Shown: positions 9,144-17,844, counted from the first letter of the stretch. The stretch: DNA of 64,000 nt from Odoribacter sp. AF15-53 (GCF_003479425.1 NZ_QUHC01000001.1:1094486-1158485), one strand, 5' to 3'. The notes: generated by a model not told the origin, from the sequence alone. Numbers and translations are program-made.

Positions 9144-10295
9144 ATGACGAAAATATTAGTGATTGATGATGAGAGAAGTATCCGCAACTCGATGAAGGAT
9201 ATTCTACAATACGAGGGACATGACGTCGTTCTGGCAGAAAATGGCCTGGAAGGCCTTGTCTCTGTTAAATCTGAAAAACCCGATATCGTCTTTTGTGATA
9301 TAAAAATGCCGAAAATGGAAGGTATCGAGGTATTGGAACGCATAAAAGAATTCTCGACCGACACCCCGGTCATCATGATTTCCGGTCACGGGACCATTGA
9401 TACCGCGATAGAAGCTATCCGCAAAGGAGCTTACGATTTCATCGAAAAACCGCTGGATCTGAACCGGCTCCTGATCACGATAAAGAACGCGACCGACAAA
9501 CACCAACTGATCCACGAGACCAAAACCCTGAAAAACAAGGTCAGTAAAAAATATGACATGATCGGTGAGTCGGAGGCGATCAACCACGTGCGTTCCATGA
9601 TCGACAAAGTGGCCGTTTCGGACGCCCGTATCCTGATCACCGGACCGAACGGCTCCGGGAAAGAACTGGTTGCTCACCAATTGCACGAATTGAGTCATCG
9701 CAAAGATAACGCTTTCGTGGAGGTCAATTGTGCCGCCATCCCTTCCGAACTAATTGAAAGTGAACTATTCGGACACGAAAAAGGTTCCTTTACCTCGGCC
9801 ATCAAACAAAAGAAAGGTAAATTCGAACTCGCCACCGGGGGAACGCTCTTTCTCGACGAGATCGGCGACATGAGCTTAAGCGCCCAAGCAAAAGTATTAA
9901 GGGCTTTACAAGAGCAAAAAATAACCCGTGTCGGCGGGGATGCTGATATCAACGTGGACGTGCGAGTCATTGCCGCCACCAACAAGAACCTGAAAGAGGA
10001 AATCAAAAAAGGAAATTTCCGGGAAGACCTCTATCACAGGTTAAGCGTGATCATTATTGACGTGCCACCCCTAAACCAACGCTTGGAGGACATCGAGGCC
10101 CTAGCCTCCCATTTCCTGACACAAGTATGCACGGATATGGGTATCGCTCCCAAGAGTTTATCTCCCGATGCTATCTCGGCTTTAAAAGAGTGCGAATGGA
10201 CGGGTAATATTCGTGAACTACGTAACGTCGTAGAGCGATTAGTCATTCTCTGCGGGAATACGATCACGGGAGAAGACGTAAGAATGTATCGTTGA
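9144..10295 (+). CDS. NtrC-family sigma-54-type response regulator lacking a DNA-binding domain
   Basis: 383 residues: a receiver domain (about 1-120, phospho-acceptor Asp in VFCDIKMP, acidic pocket IDDE) followed by an AAA+ sigma-54 interaction domain (about 140-370) with Walker A GPNGSGKE, Walker B TLFLDEIGD and the arginine-finger region FREDLYHRL. The GAFTGA loop that contacts sigma-54 reads GSFTSA. The protein stops right after the AAA+ domain (ending GEDVRMYR), with no Fis-type HTH as in canonical NtrC. This short architecture is, to my knowledge, common in Bacteroidota. No histidine kinase gene is adjacent. Expected role: phosphorylation-controlled activation of RpoN promoters, or another ATPase output. 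Confidence 0.9.
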   Translation: MTKILVIDDERSIRNSMKDILQYEGHDVVLAENGLEGLVSVKSEKPDIVFCDIKMPKMEGIEVLERIKEFSTDTPVIMISGHGTIDTAIEAIRKGAYDFIEKPLDLNRLLITIKNATDKHQLIHETKTLKNKVSKKYDMIGESEAINHVRSMIDKVAVSDARILITGPNGSGKELVAHQLHELSHRKDNAFVEVNCAAIPSELIESELFGHEKGSFTSAIKQKKGKFELATGGTLFLDEIGDMSLSAQAKVLRALQEQKITRVGGDADINVDVRVIAATNKNLKEEIKKGNFREDLYHRLSVIIIDVPPLNQRLEDIEALASHFLTQVCTDMGIAPKSLSPDAISALKECEWTGNIRELRNVVERLVILCGNTITGEDVRMYR

Positions 10296-10296
10296 G

Positions 10297-10400
10297 AGTT
10301 GCCTTCGGCAAGTTACAGGTTTGCAGGTTACAAGTTACAAGTTACAAGTTGTTACCATAACTTACAACACCTATTTCCTGAACCTGTAACTTGCCGAAGG
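10297..10400. repeat. Dispersed intergenic inverted repeat, copy 2
   Basis: TTGCCTTCGGCAAGTTACAG at the left is inverted relative to CCTGTAACTTGCCGAAGGCG at the right, with several direct CAAGTTA units between. Same family as copies at 2.3, 10.5 and 11.8 kb. The 285-bp gap between the regulator and hydF is almost entirely this repeat plus copy 3. Confidence 0.75.
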
Positions 10401-10517
10401 CGATTCTAAACAATGTAGAATTTAGAATGAAAAAAGAACATGAGAATTGTGCGAGGAAATCACTTAATCCGAAATCAAAAAATCAAGAAATGAGCCGGGC
10501 TTTGTGTCATAGCATTA

Positions 10518-10576
10518 ACTTGCAACTTGCCGAAGGCAAATATAACCTGTAACTTGTAACTCGCCAAAGGCGATCC
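10518..10576. repeat. Dispersed intergenic repeat, copy 3
   Basis: Units AACTTGCCGAAGGCAAA and CCTGTAACTTGTAACTCGCC; a half-sized copy abutting the hydF start codon. Confidence 0.65.
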
Positions 10577-10580
10577 TATC

Positions 10581-11765
10581 ATGAAAGACAACAAACTACA
10601 CATCATATTACTAGGACGGAGAAACAGCGGGAAAAGTTCCCTGATCAACGCCCTGACAGGTCAGGACATATCCATCGTTTCGGATGTTGCCGGAACAACA
10701 ACCGACCTCGTGAAAAGAAGCTATGAAATCCCGGACTTCGCGTCCGTTATATTTATCGACACGGCAGGAATTGATGATACCGGAGCCTTGGGACAAATGC
10801 GTGTGGAAAAAACACGTAACGCGATCTCTCAGGCTGACATCGCCCTGCTGGTCATCACCGACAATCAATTCGGGGAATATGAAAAAGAACTGGCAGAACG
10901 TTTCAAAAAACTGAAAATCCCGTTCCTGATCATCCACAACAAACGGGACGAAATGCCCTTGCAAACCTCGCTAAAAGACGATTTATCGAAAACCTATAAT
11001 TGTCCGGTCATTGATTTCTCAACCCGGGAAGACAACACGACCGCCATCTTGGAAGCCTTGAAAAGCGTGTGGAACAAGGATAATACCCCGAAATCTCTTA
11101 TCGGCGACCTACTCTCGCCGGGCGATATCGTGCTACTGATTACCCCGATTGACTCGGAAGCACCTGCAGGACGCCTAATCCTGCCCCAAGTGCAAATGAT
11201 CCGGGACATTCTCGACAATCATTGCACCTCGATCGTGCTACAACCCGAAGAGATCACCCCGTTTCTCGAAAAAACGGGCATTCGCCCTCGTGTGGCCATA
11301 GCCGACAGTCAAGTATTTAAAAAAGTAGCCGCCATCATTCCCCCCGAAATTCCTCTCACGAGTTTCAGCATCGTGCTGGCCCGCCACAAAGGAAATTTCC
11401 CGGCCTACCTGAACGGGACACCAAAAATTGAAGAACTACGGGAGGGTGACCGTATACTCATGCTCGAATCATGTTCTCACCACGTCTCTTGCGAAGACAT
11501 CGGCCGCCATAAAATCCCTCGCTGGTTACAAGAACATACCGGAAAGAACTTCCAATTTGACTTCATTGCCGGACTGGATGCCATCACTCGCCCGATCACC
11601 GATTACGCCATGGTCATCCAATGCGGGGGCTGCATGATTACCGGGAAACAACTCAAAAACCGCTTGCAACCCGCCATCGACGCCGGAATCCCCGTCAGCA
11701 ACTACGGCATGACTATCGCCTACCTGCACGGAATCTTCAAAAGGGCAATTGAAATCTTTAAATAA
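10581..11765 (+). CDS. hydF: [FeFe]-hydrogenase H-cluster maturation GTPase HydF
   Basis: 394 residues. HydF is the GTPase scaffold on which HydE and HydG assemble the 2Fe subcluster before its transfer to apo-hydrogenase HydA in the cytoplasm. The N-terminal G domain has G1 GRRNSGKSS, G3 DTAG and G4 NKRD. The C-terminal cluster-binding domain shows CSHH (about residue 300) and QCGGC (about residue 350), the C-x-H ... CxxC pattern of HydF. In many HydF proteins the residue before CGGC is His; here it is Gln. Full length for the family. hydE, hydG and hydA are not in the window. The gene starts right after a dispersed repeat. The organism is therefore likely a hydrogen-metabolising anaerobe. 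Confidence 0.93.
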   Translation: MKDNKLHIILLGRRNSGKSSLINALTGQDISIVSDVAGTTTDLVKRSYEIPDFASVIFIDTAGIDDTGALGQMRVEKTRNAISQADIALLVITDNQFGEYEKELAERFKKLKIPFLIIHNKRDEMPLQTSLKDDLSKTYNCPVIDFSTREDNTTAILEALKSVWNKDNTPKSLIGDLLSPGDIVLLITPIDSEAPAGRLILPQVQMIRDILDNHCTSIVLQPEEITPFLEKTGIRPRVAIADSQVFKKVAAIIPPEIPLTSFSIVLARHKGNFPAYLNGTPKIEELREGDRILMLESCSHHVSCEDIGRHKIPRWLQEHTGKNFQFDFIAGLDAITRPITDYAMVIQCGGCMITGKQLKNRLQPAIDAGIPVSNYGMTIAYLHGIFKRAIEIFK

Positions 11766-11936
11766 TGCCTGCGGCAAGTTACAGGTTTGCAGGTTACAAG
11801 TTACAGGTTTCTACCCCCTCCGGCTCCCCCTTACCCAGGGGGAGAGTTGAAATCTAAAATTAGCGAGTGCCCTTTGTGGGCAGGAACAACTTGTAACCTG
11901 CAAACTTGTAACCTGTAACTCGCCGCTCGCGGCGAT
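11766..11936. repeat. Dispersed intergenic inverted repeat, copy 4, with embedded GGGGGAGCCGGAGG element
   Basis: The left arm GCAAGTTACAGGTTTGCAGG and the right arm CCTGCAAACTTGTAACCTG are inverted. Between them at about 11813-11848 lies CCCCCTCCGGCTCCCCCTTA, the reverse complement of the element also found at about 15988-16012 and 18851-18880. Confidence 0.75.
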
Positions 11937-12826
11937 TAAATCGTAAACCCGAATCCCACCGCGAAAGGCCGTAATTCCGGGGCCCTGTTCTTGTTAAACA
12001 TCTCCGTCAATGAATAATTTCCCCAGATACATACCCCCCGATACCCGACGCGAAGCGTGTAGTCCGCCTTGAACGGAACCATACCGTAACTACCGGATTC
12101 CTTCATTTTCCGCTTATGTCCCTTGTCGCTGGTATAAACCACCTTCGTCTTAGAGTGAAGACGAATTCCCCCGATGATACCCGTTGACACGTACGCTCTT
12201 CTCCGCTTGGTAGCCGGGAACTGTTTTTCCAACATCAAAGGAATCGTCAGGTACAAGGTCTTGAACGTGCTACGTTTCACGTCTGTAATTCCCCACTCGG
12301 ACAAAGGCACAGCATGTAACATCTCTCCCTTGGCCCGCCGCACCGTGATATCTCCGTCCAAACACAACCGGGAATAATCCAATCCCATTCCCGTGAATAT
12401 CCCGAAACTCTGCCGAGGATTCAATCCAAAACTAAACTTCATAAAATTAAACTGCATCGTGAAAGAACTTGCCCAATCCAATTCCATGAATTTATCGCCC
12501 CCGTACTTGGAATAATTCGTTTTACCGAAATTCACGAAACCGAAATAAAACCCGTTCCAATGCCCCCGGAATTTGTTAGATCGCGGTCTAGGATTTATCG
12601 GATGAAACCCGAAAGGAGAAGGAATACTGACCGTCTGCACCTGTCCCTCGCGCACGTTATTATCCCAAATAATCATTTCCGTATCCTTATCAATCGTATC
12701 AACGACCTGTTTTTTCTCCCGGATCGTATCTTTTCGCCACCCGTCATTAACGATCACGCTATCTTTCTGGGCCGAAGCCGACAACACACACACCATTAAT
12801 GTTATAAAAGCTGCTACTGTTTTCAT
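11936..12826 (-). CDS. Secreted outer-membrane beta-barrel protein (PorT-like)
   Basis: 296 residues with a clear signal peptide (TVAAFITLMVCVLSASAQ). The body from about residue 85 alternates hydrophobic and polar residues with many aromatic strand ends and finishes ELRPFAVGFGFTI, a typical outer-membrane barrel C-terminus. This resembles the generic Bacteroidota eight-stranded outer-membrane beta-barrel (PorT-like) family; no specific function can be assigned. It lies 54 bp downstream of the anti-sigma-like gene on the same strand and may be the last gene of the sigma-factor operon or a regulon member. Confidence 0.65.
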   Translation of the reverse strand: MKTVAAFITLMVCVLSASAQKDSVIVNDGWRKDTIREKKQVVDTIDKDTEMIIWDNNVREGQVQTVSIPSPFGFHPINPRPRSNKFRGHWNGFYFGFVNFGKTNYSKYGGDKFMELDWASSFTMQFNFMKFSFGLNPRQSFGIFTGMGLDYSRLCLDGDITVRRAKGEMLHAVPLSEWGITDVKRSTFKTLYLTIPLMLEKQFPATKRRRAYVSTGIIGGIRLHSKTKVVYTSDKGHKRKMKESGSYGMVPFKADYTLRVGYRGVCIWGNYSLTEMFNKNRAPELRPFAVGFGFTI

Positions 12827-12880
12827 ATTGTTATCTTTAGTTTTTTTCTTTTCTACATGACGTTCGGGAAACCCGATTAG

Positions 12881-13783
12881 TTACAGGCAACCGATATCTT
12901 TTTTATCCCGGTTCCTGATCCGTCCCAATACATTTCTTCCCACATCAATCAAGTTATTCACGATATTGTCCGAATCTTCCATCTGGGTAATAATCTCCAA
13001 GGAACGTTCACGAGGTTCCTTCACGTTCAAACGCAACCGCACACCCTCGTACGGAGAAACCAGAATCTCGCTGGGTTGCGGGGCCATGATCTCCACGGGT
13101 ACATTCACCTGTTTCTTCAACTCGATCGCGTCCACCGGGATCACTCGCTCAACGACCACCTCGGTCGCCTCTTCCGATTTTCGTTCCACCCGCGGCACAA
13201 CTTTCATCACGGGTTCCACGACCGGGACCTGTTCGGGGACCTCCGGCAAGGGAAGCATTTCAGTTTTCACCACCGTGACAGGCAACTCTTCCACGGCAAA
13301 CTCCTCCCTCCTCGTCGTGTAAATAGCCACCACGATCGCCAACGCCACGACAGCCGCCACGGCCGCGTAATGCTTTATAAAAAGTATACCCTTGGGCTTC
13401 CGATACAATCCCGTCTTTCCCTCAAAACGACAGTTCAAATCGGGTGTAACCTTCAACTTGGCATAAAGCTCCACTTCCTTCACGAACCCGGCCGCCTCCA
13501 CGTTCTCCGCCACCCAAGCCCGCTCGTCATCCGTGATCACCTTCTCGGCCGCCGCTATCGCGAAATACTCCATTTCCTGCCCTGTCACCTCCCGCTTCAG
13601 CCGTTCCTTCCGATCAAAAACATCCGTCGGAGCCTCCAGACGCACCTCGTCCATCCCGTCCAGCAACTCCCGCATATCAGGATGAACCAACAGAAAAGCT
13701 TCCACCTCTGCCCGTTCCCTCTCTGGCAAAATCCCCTCCAGGTAATCTATCAAATAAATCTCGTAATTCTCTCTCGTTATCAT
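12881..13783 (-). CDS. Anti-sigma-factor-like single-pass membrane protein
   Basis: 300 residues. The N-terminal part (about 1-125) is acidic and helical, starting ITRENYEIYLIDYLEGIL, the pattern of Bacteroidota anti-sigma N-termini. One TM segment (AAVAAVVALAIVVAIY, about 140-157) follows, then a proline/valine-rich periplasmic region and a C-terminal segment ending RNRDKKDIGCL. No zinc-finger HxxxCxxC is present. It lies 12 bp after an ECF sigma gene, which supports a role in holding that sigma factor at the membrane until an envelope signal arrives. Regulator assignment is by context. Confidence 0.7.
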   Translation of the reverse strand: MITRENYEIYLIDYLEGILPERERAEVEAFLLVHPDMRELLDGMDEVRLEAPTDVFDRKERLKREVTGQEMEYFAIAAAEKVITDDERAWVAENVEAAGFVKEVELYAKLKVTPDLNCRFEGKTGLYRKPKGILFIKHYAAVAAVVALAIVVAIYTTRREEFAVEELPVTVVKTEMLPLPEVPEQVPVVEPVMKVVPRVERKSEEATEVVVERVIPVDAIELKKQVNVPVEIMAPQPSEILVSPYEGVRLRLNVKEPRERSLEIITQMEDSDNIVNNLIDVGRNVLGRIRNRDKKDIGCL

Positions 13784-13795
13784 ATCTCCTCCCGC

Positions 13796-14281
13796 TTAAA
13801 CAACAACATCCGGTCGACGGATATACGCCTTCATAAATGCCCTCGCCCGAAAGATATACACTTTCACCTGCGACTCGTTCAGTCCCGTGATCCCCGCGAT
13901 CTCCTCGTAGGAATACGCCTCGTAATCCCGCAAAAGGATCACCGTCTTCTGTATCGGCGGCAACTTCTCCAAGGCGAAATCCAGCACCTCCTGCAACCCC
14001 GTGTACCTCGACGGGGAATCCTCCACACGATCGGCCACCTCCTCGATATCCCCCGACTTCGCTTCCCGCCGCAATATATCAATCATCCTGTGGTAAGCCG
14101 TGCTAAAAAGAAACGATTTCGCTTTCCCGTACTCGATACGAGCGACTTCCTCCCAGAGCTTCATGAAACTATCCTGCACCACGTCTTCGGCCATCTCCTT
14201 TGACCTGCACATTTTATGAATAAAACGGTACACGTCATCAGCGAAATGATCCACGGCACGATTATATTCCACTCTAGTCAT
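13796..14281 (-). CDS. ECF (sigma-70 family) RNA polymerase sigma factor
   Basis: 161 residues with the two ECF regions: sigma-2 (DVYRFIHKMCRSKEMAEDVV, then QDSFMKLWE, about 15-80) and sigma-4 (LPPIQKTVILLRDYEAYSYE, then an HTH, about 105-155). It lacks a C-terminal extension. It overlaps the stop of the upstream three-repeat protein gene by 8 bp and is followed 12 bp later by the anti-sigma-like gene, so the three are translationally linked. The activating signal probably acts through the membrane neighbour. Confidence 0.92.
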   Translation of the reverse strand: MTRVEYNRAVDHFADDVYRFIHKMCRSKEMAEDVVQDSFMKLWEEVARIEYGKAKSFLFSTAYHRMIDILRREAKSGDIEEVADRVEDSPSRYTGLQEVLDFALEKLPPIQKTVILLRDYEAYSYEEIAGITGLNESQVKVYIFRARAFMKAYIRRPDVVV

Positions 14282-15485
14282 TCAGTTTATCGCTTTCTTT
14301 CGTCCATAATGATATTCGTTTCACGTCACGCCAACGCACATAAACGACCTCTTCTCCCGCCCGAAACACGAGTACCCCGTCATTGGCCGAAGTCACGTCA
14401 CACTCTCCTCCCAACACCAGTTCACTCCCTCCCGCCAACTTGATCCACGTGTATTTATAGTTTTTCGGTTCAATCTCCCGGATATACTTGAAGGGTATAC
14501 GGTAAGACAAATTACCGTTTCGCCCGTCCAACAACTCGAAATCCATCGCCTCGTCCAAATCGTACGCCAACACGCCTCTCAGCACACGCCCGTCACGAGT
14601 CTCCACCACGCCCGTCAAACGTACCGGGCCGGCGAAATCGTCATAAGACAAAAGCTTCACCTGCTCGATCGGCAATGACTTGAAAGCCTTGAATTCCGCC
14701 CATCTCACGATCACCTGACCGATAGAAGGCATGTTCACCGCGATCCCGCGATTGGTAGCGTTCACGTCATTCTCGCCCCACATATTAAGTTCCCGCCCAC
14801 TATTCAACGTCACCCGGGAAGAATTGCCTAATGATTCAATACTCCGGATATTCTTGAAAGCCACGGAAACCACGCTACCATCCAACCGACCGTCCACCAA
14901 CGCCTCCAACGAATTCTCGTCCATGTCCCACTGCACGATACCCTTGTATATACCGTAAGGAGTCTCCACGATCCCCGTGATCGGCTGATCCTTCGGTTCC
15001 GCTATCGAATCGGGAGCCGCCATGAAAATAATCTCGCTGATATGATCCCACATCAGGTTCACCGTCTTCCCGTCATTCCTCTCCACGGACAACGTGTTAC
15101 CGATCACCGCCGACCGTCCCCGGTCCAACTCGATCAGGTTACCGCCTCTCACCCCCAGTTCGATCCGGTCAGCCCGAATGGCCCGGATACTCCTGATATT
15201 CCCGAAACGGCAGGAAAACTCGTGTTCCACGGGCATATCCCGTTGCCCGTCACTAAAACGAACATTCCCCATGACCTCCCGGTACCGCATATAAGGGTTC
15301 TCGATCTTTCCCGCGGTGAAAATATCCGTCCAGTAAAGACTTTTTCCCCACGTGATATACCCACACACTTTCTTGTTCATCACCGTCGTAACCTCCCCGT
15401 AAATACGGGCGACCCGACTTTGCGCCTGCAAATCACACCAGCAGGAACAACCAAATATACATGCAATTACTAATGTTTTCAACAT
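14274..15485 (-). CDS. Secreted protein with three tandem beta-rich repeats, ECF operon partner
   Basis: The start is placed at 15485 because the sequence from there (MLKTLVIACIFGCSCWCDLQA) is a good signal peptide, while the upstream Met at 15527 gives a non-secretory extension. The mature protein consists of three degenerate repeats of about 110-120 residues. Each opens with a G-x-V-x-T-x-x-G-x-x-x-G strand (RIYGEVTT, ITGIVETPYG, LTGVVETRDG), continues with F-x-x-I-R-S/E-I (FGNIRSI, FKNIRSI, FKYIREI) and ends with a V-x-W-x-x-x-x-x-I/F strand (LMWDHISEII, VRWAEFKAF, VRWRDVKRI). No known family was recognised. It is the first gene of the sigma/anti-sigma operon, so a periplasmic sensor or effector role is possible but unproven. 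Confidence 0.7.
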   Translation of the reverse strand: MLKTLVIACIFGCSCWCDLQAQSRVARIYGEVTTVMNKKVCGYITWGKSLYWTDIFTAGKIENPYMRYREVMGNVRFSDGQRDMPVEHEFSCRFGNIRSIRAIRADRIELGVRGGNLIELDRGRSAVIGNTLSVERNDGKTVNLMWDHISEIIFMAAPDSIAEPKDQPITGIVETPYGIYKGIVQWDMDENSLEALVDGRLDGSVVSVAFKNIRSIESLGNSSRVTLNSGRELNMWGENDVNATNRGIAVNMPSIGQVIVRWAEFKAFKSLPIEQVKLLSYDDFAGPVRLTGVVETRDGRVLRGVLAYDLDEAMDFELLDGRNGNLSYRIPFKYIREIEPKNYKYTWIKLAGGSELVLGGECDVTSANDGVLVFRAGEEVVYVRWRDVKRISLWTKESDKLND

Positions 15486-15679
15486 ACCGCTATTATTGTT
15501 TATTATGGGACGAACAAATAGTGCCAAAAGTTACAAGAAATAATTCAAAACATGACAACCTCACGACCAACAATTTAATAAACCTTAATTTTAACACTAT
15601 AACAAACCCGGGCAAACAAGAAGTCCCGAACCAGTTATTCGCCCATATCCCGGTAGTGTCTCTCCAGTGTCTCACTAGT

Positions 15680-15723
15680 AAGTTAATTGAAAGTTAACTG
15701 AAAGTTGATTGAAAGTTAACTGG
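15680..15723. repeat. Four tandem 11-bp repeats (AAGTTRAYTGA)
   Basis: Copies start at 15680, 15691, 15702 and 15713 (AAGTTAATTGA, AAGTTAACTGA, AAGTTGATTGA, AAGTTAACTGG). They lie about 195 bp upstream of the start of the ECF operon. The 11-bp period would place them on one face of the helix, as for a protein-binding array. Confidence 0.8.
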
Positions 15724-15837
15724 CCGCGACATCAACTTCCACTTGATTTTACCTTAACCTCTAGCCCCAAAAAACAGTGAAGCACCAGCGAACCACCCGT
15801 GAGTGTACGGCGCATCACACTAGAAAATACCTGAAAA

Positions 15838-16012
15838 CGCTAGGTAATCAACACATCCCTCCGTGTAAGGAAGAAAAACGCTTAGTAATCAACTCTCCCC
15901 CTGTGTAAGGAGAAAAAAACGCTTGGTAATCAACTCTCCCCCCGTGTAAGGAGAAAAAAACGCTTGGTAATCAACTCTCCCCCTGTGTAAGGGGGAGCCG
16001 GAGGGGGTAGTT
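15838..16012. repeat. Four tandem 41-bp repeats ending in a dispersed GGGGGAGCCGGAGGGGG element
   Basis: Units begin CGCT(A/T)(A/G)GTAATCAAC at 15838, 15879, 15920 and 15961, an exact 41-bp period; the body CTCCCCC(C/T)GTGTAAGG is shared. The last unit runs into GGGGGAGCCGGAGGGGGTAG, found again near 18858 and inverted near 11813. Together with the 11-bp array this accounts for most of the 15.5-16.0 kb gap; no gene is seen there. Confidence 0.85.
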
Positions 16013-16033
16013 ATTTCTTCATTCCGAGCCCCC

Positions 16034-16966
16034 CTACTCGTCATCCAATTTCTTAAACCCCTTCCCTAAAATCTGGCTAGCCTCAAAGATCGTCACGAAA
16101 GCATTAGGATCAATCTTGTAAATAGCCTGTTGCAAAGTCGCCATTTGCCGACGGTTAACCATCGTCATGATCATCTCCTTCTCCAAGCGATTATACATCC
16201 CTTGTATCGGGACGATAGAACCACCGCGATGCAATTCATTCAATATATAAGCGCGAATCTCCTCCACCTTATCGGAAATAATGAAGAAACTCTTTTCATT
16301 ATTAAATCCTTGCAGAATCATGTCGATCGTCTTCCCCATCAGGAAAATCGACAGCCACGAATACATCGGCACTTTCCAATCCTGAAACATCAGGAAACCG
16401 AAAATCACGATACAGGAATCCACCAACATCTGCAACTGACCGAGCGGACGACGCGTCCACTTGTGCAGGATATTAGACAGCACGTCCGTCCCCCCGCTGG
16501 AAGCCCTCGTTTTCAGGATCATCCCGACCCCGGTACCCATAACGACCCCACCGAAGACACAAGCCAATAACACCTCGTCCCCTAACTTGAACGGGTCAAG
16601 CGCAACCATCGGGTCCGTCGGGATAGGTTCCCCCATCAATGTCAACAGGATCGCCGGAAGGCTATCGGAAAAAACGGCCACCAAGATAAAACAGATGAAT
16701 GTCTTCACCCCAAACCCGGAGCCCAACACCTTCATTCCCAACAAGCTCAATGGCAAATTAAAACACAACGCCGCTATACCGATCGGGAAACCCCACTTGT
16801 GTTGCAAGACAATCGTGATACCATATATCCCTCCCGGAACAATTTTATAGGGCGCCATAAAGCAGCTATACCCTAACGCCAAAACAAAAGCACCCCCGAT
16901 TAACAAGGCATAAGTCTTGAACCACTCCCGGGTAAACGGTTTTTCTTTCAAAAGTATATTTACCAT
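16034..16966 (-). CDS. YitT family membrane protein with C-terminal DUF2179
   Basis: About 310 residues from the chosen start at 16966 (MVNILLKEKPFTREW); the 20 residues upstream look non-coding. Five to six TM segments (about 20-200), including MAPYKIVPGGIYGITIVLQ and the conserved TRASSGGTDVLS loop, are followed by a cytoplasmic DUF2179 domain (about 215-300: FFIISDKVEEIRAYIL, RGGSIVPIQGMY, MTMVNRRQMATL). This is the classic YitT arrangement; family members are poorly characterised putative transporters with a ligand-binding tail. Divergent from the TetR gene with a 277-bp gap. Confidence 0.88.
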   Translation of the reverse strand: MVNILLKEKPFTREWFKTYALLIGGAFVLALGYSCFMAPYKIVPGGIYGITIVLQHKWGFPIGIAALCFNLPLSLLGMKVLGSGFGVKTFICFILVAVFSDSLPAILLTLMGEPIPTDPMVALDPFKLGDEVLLACVFGGVVMGTGVGMILKTRASSGGTDVLSNILHKWTRRPLGQLQMLVDSCIVIFGFLMFQDWKVPMYSWLSIFLMGKTIDMILQGFNNEKSFFIISDKVEEIRAYILNELHRGGSIVPIQGMYNRLEKEMIMTMVNRRQMATLQQAIYKIDPNAFVTIFEASQILGKGFKKLDDE

Positions 16967-17243
16967 CTCGTCTGATTTAAATTCGGCCGCGAATATACAT
17001 CCCGTCCCACCCGAAAAACATGACAAAAGTCATGTTTCCGAGGAAAAATCACAACATCCTTCCCCAGGGCAAACGCTTTTAGCCCTTCGAGTCAACTTGC
17101 CAAGCGTACCCCCGTCAACCTCCAATTTTCGAGCCCCACATCGAACATATTTTTTAACATTTCAGGATAACTTGCGGCACCGATTTTGTATATCCACGGA
17201 AAATAATTATAATTGCACACTTTTTCCAAATTGTGAAATTAAA

Positions 17244-17828
17244 ATGAGGACAACCCTACGAATTACAAAAGAAAAAATAGTCACCGTGGCACAAAAATTG
17301 TTCGTTGAAATGAGTTTCTACGGAACAACGATGAAAGATATAGCCAAGGCCGCTAAAATCAGTAGACGTACGTTGTACACGCATTTTAACAGTAAGGAAG
17401 ATATATTTAACCACATCGTCAACCAGAAAATAGAGTTGATCGAACAAAAACTAGAACAGGCAGTCAGGACGGCCTTGCCAGCCGACAAACGGTTGAAATT
17501 ATATATAAAGGAACGGTTCAATTTAATCGCGGAATTAATGGGCGGTAGTCAATCTATCAAAGAAACCTTTTTACACAACAACAGTAAGATTGAAATTTTG
17601 AGACAAAACATCGACAGGCAAGAAATAGAACTCCTCTACTCGATCCTGAAAGATGGGGTCAGCCAGGGAATCTTCTCGATCAAGCAACCCCGCCGTTTGG
17701 CAAACTCGTTACAATCCGTTTTTAAAAGCCTTGAATTCGGCTTTATTCGCCAACATGAGCATCAACCCAGACCACAAGTAATCAACGAGTACATAAACAT
17801 ATTATTTCACGGTATTATCAAGAAATAA
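17244..17828 (+). CDS. TetR/AcrR family transcriptional regulator
   Basis: 194 residues from the ATG at 17244 (MRTTLRITKEKIV). The frame stays open upstream to 16917, but that extension lies opposite yitT and lacks coding character. The N-terminal HTH (about 10-55) is the usual TetR type: TMKDIAKAAKISRRTLYTHF followed by SKEDIF. The C-terminal ligand-binding helices are not assignable to a ligand. The gene precedes a KAS III gene by 16 bp on the same strand, so regulation of a lipid-related gene, and of itself, is plausible. Confidence 0.88.
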   Translation: MRTTLRITKEKIVTVAQKLFVEMSFYGTTMKDIAKAAKISRRTLYTHFNSKEDIFNHIVNQKIELIEQKLEQAVRTALPADKRLKLYIKERFNLIAELMGGSQSIKETFLHNNSKIEILRQNIDRQEIELLYSILKDGVSQGIFSIKQPRRLANSLQSVFKSLEFGFIRQHEHQPRPQVINEYINILFHGIIKK

Positions 17829-17844
17829 ACTAAACACACTATAT

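Noticed and set aside
13076..14203. 375-residue plus-strand open frame
   Set aside because: It lies opposite the anti-sigma and sigma genes, has a His/Arg/Leu-rich composition without domain pattern, and is the antisense shadow of GC-rich coding sequence.
16917..17243. N-terminal extension of the TetR protein
   Set aside because: Overlaps the divergent yitT start and the intergenic region; the TetR HTH starts right after the ATG at 17244.
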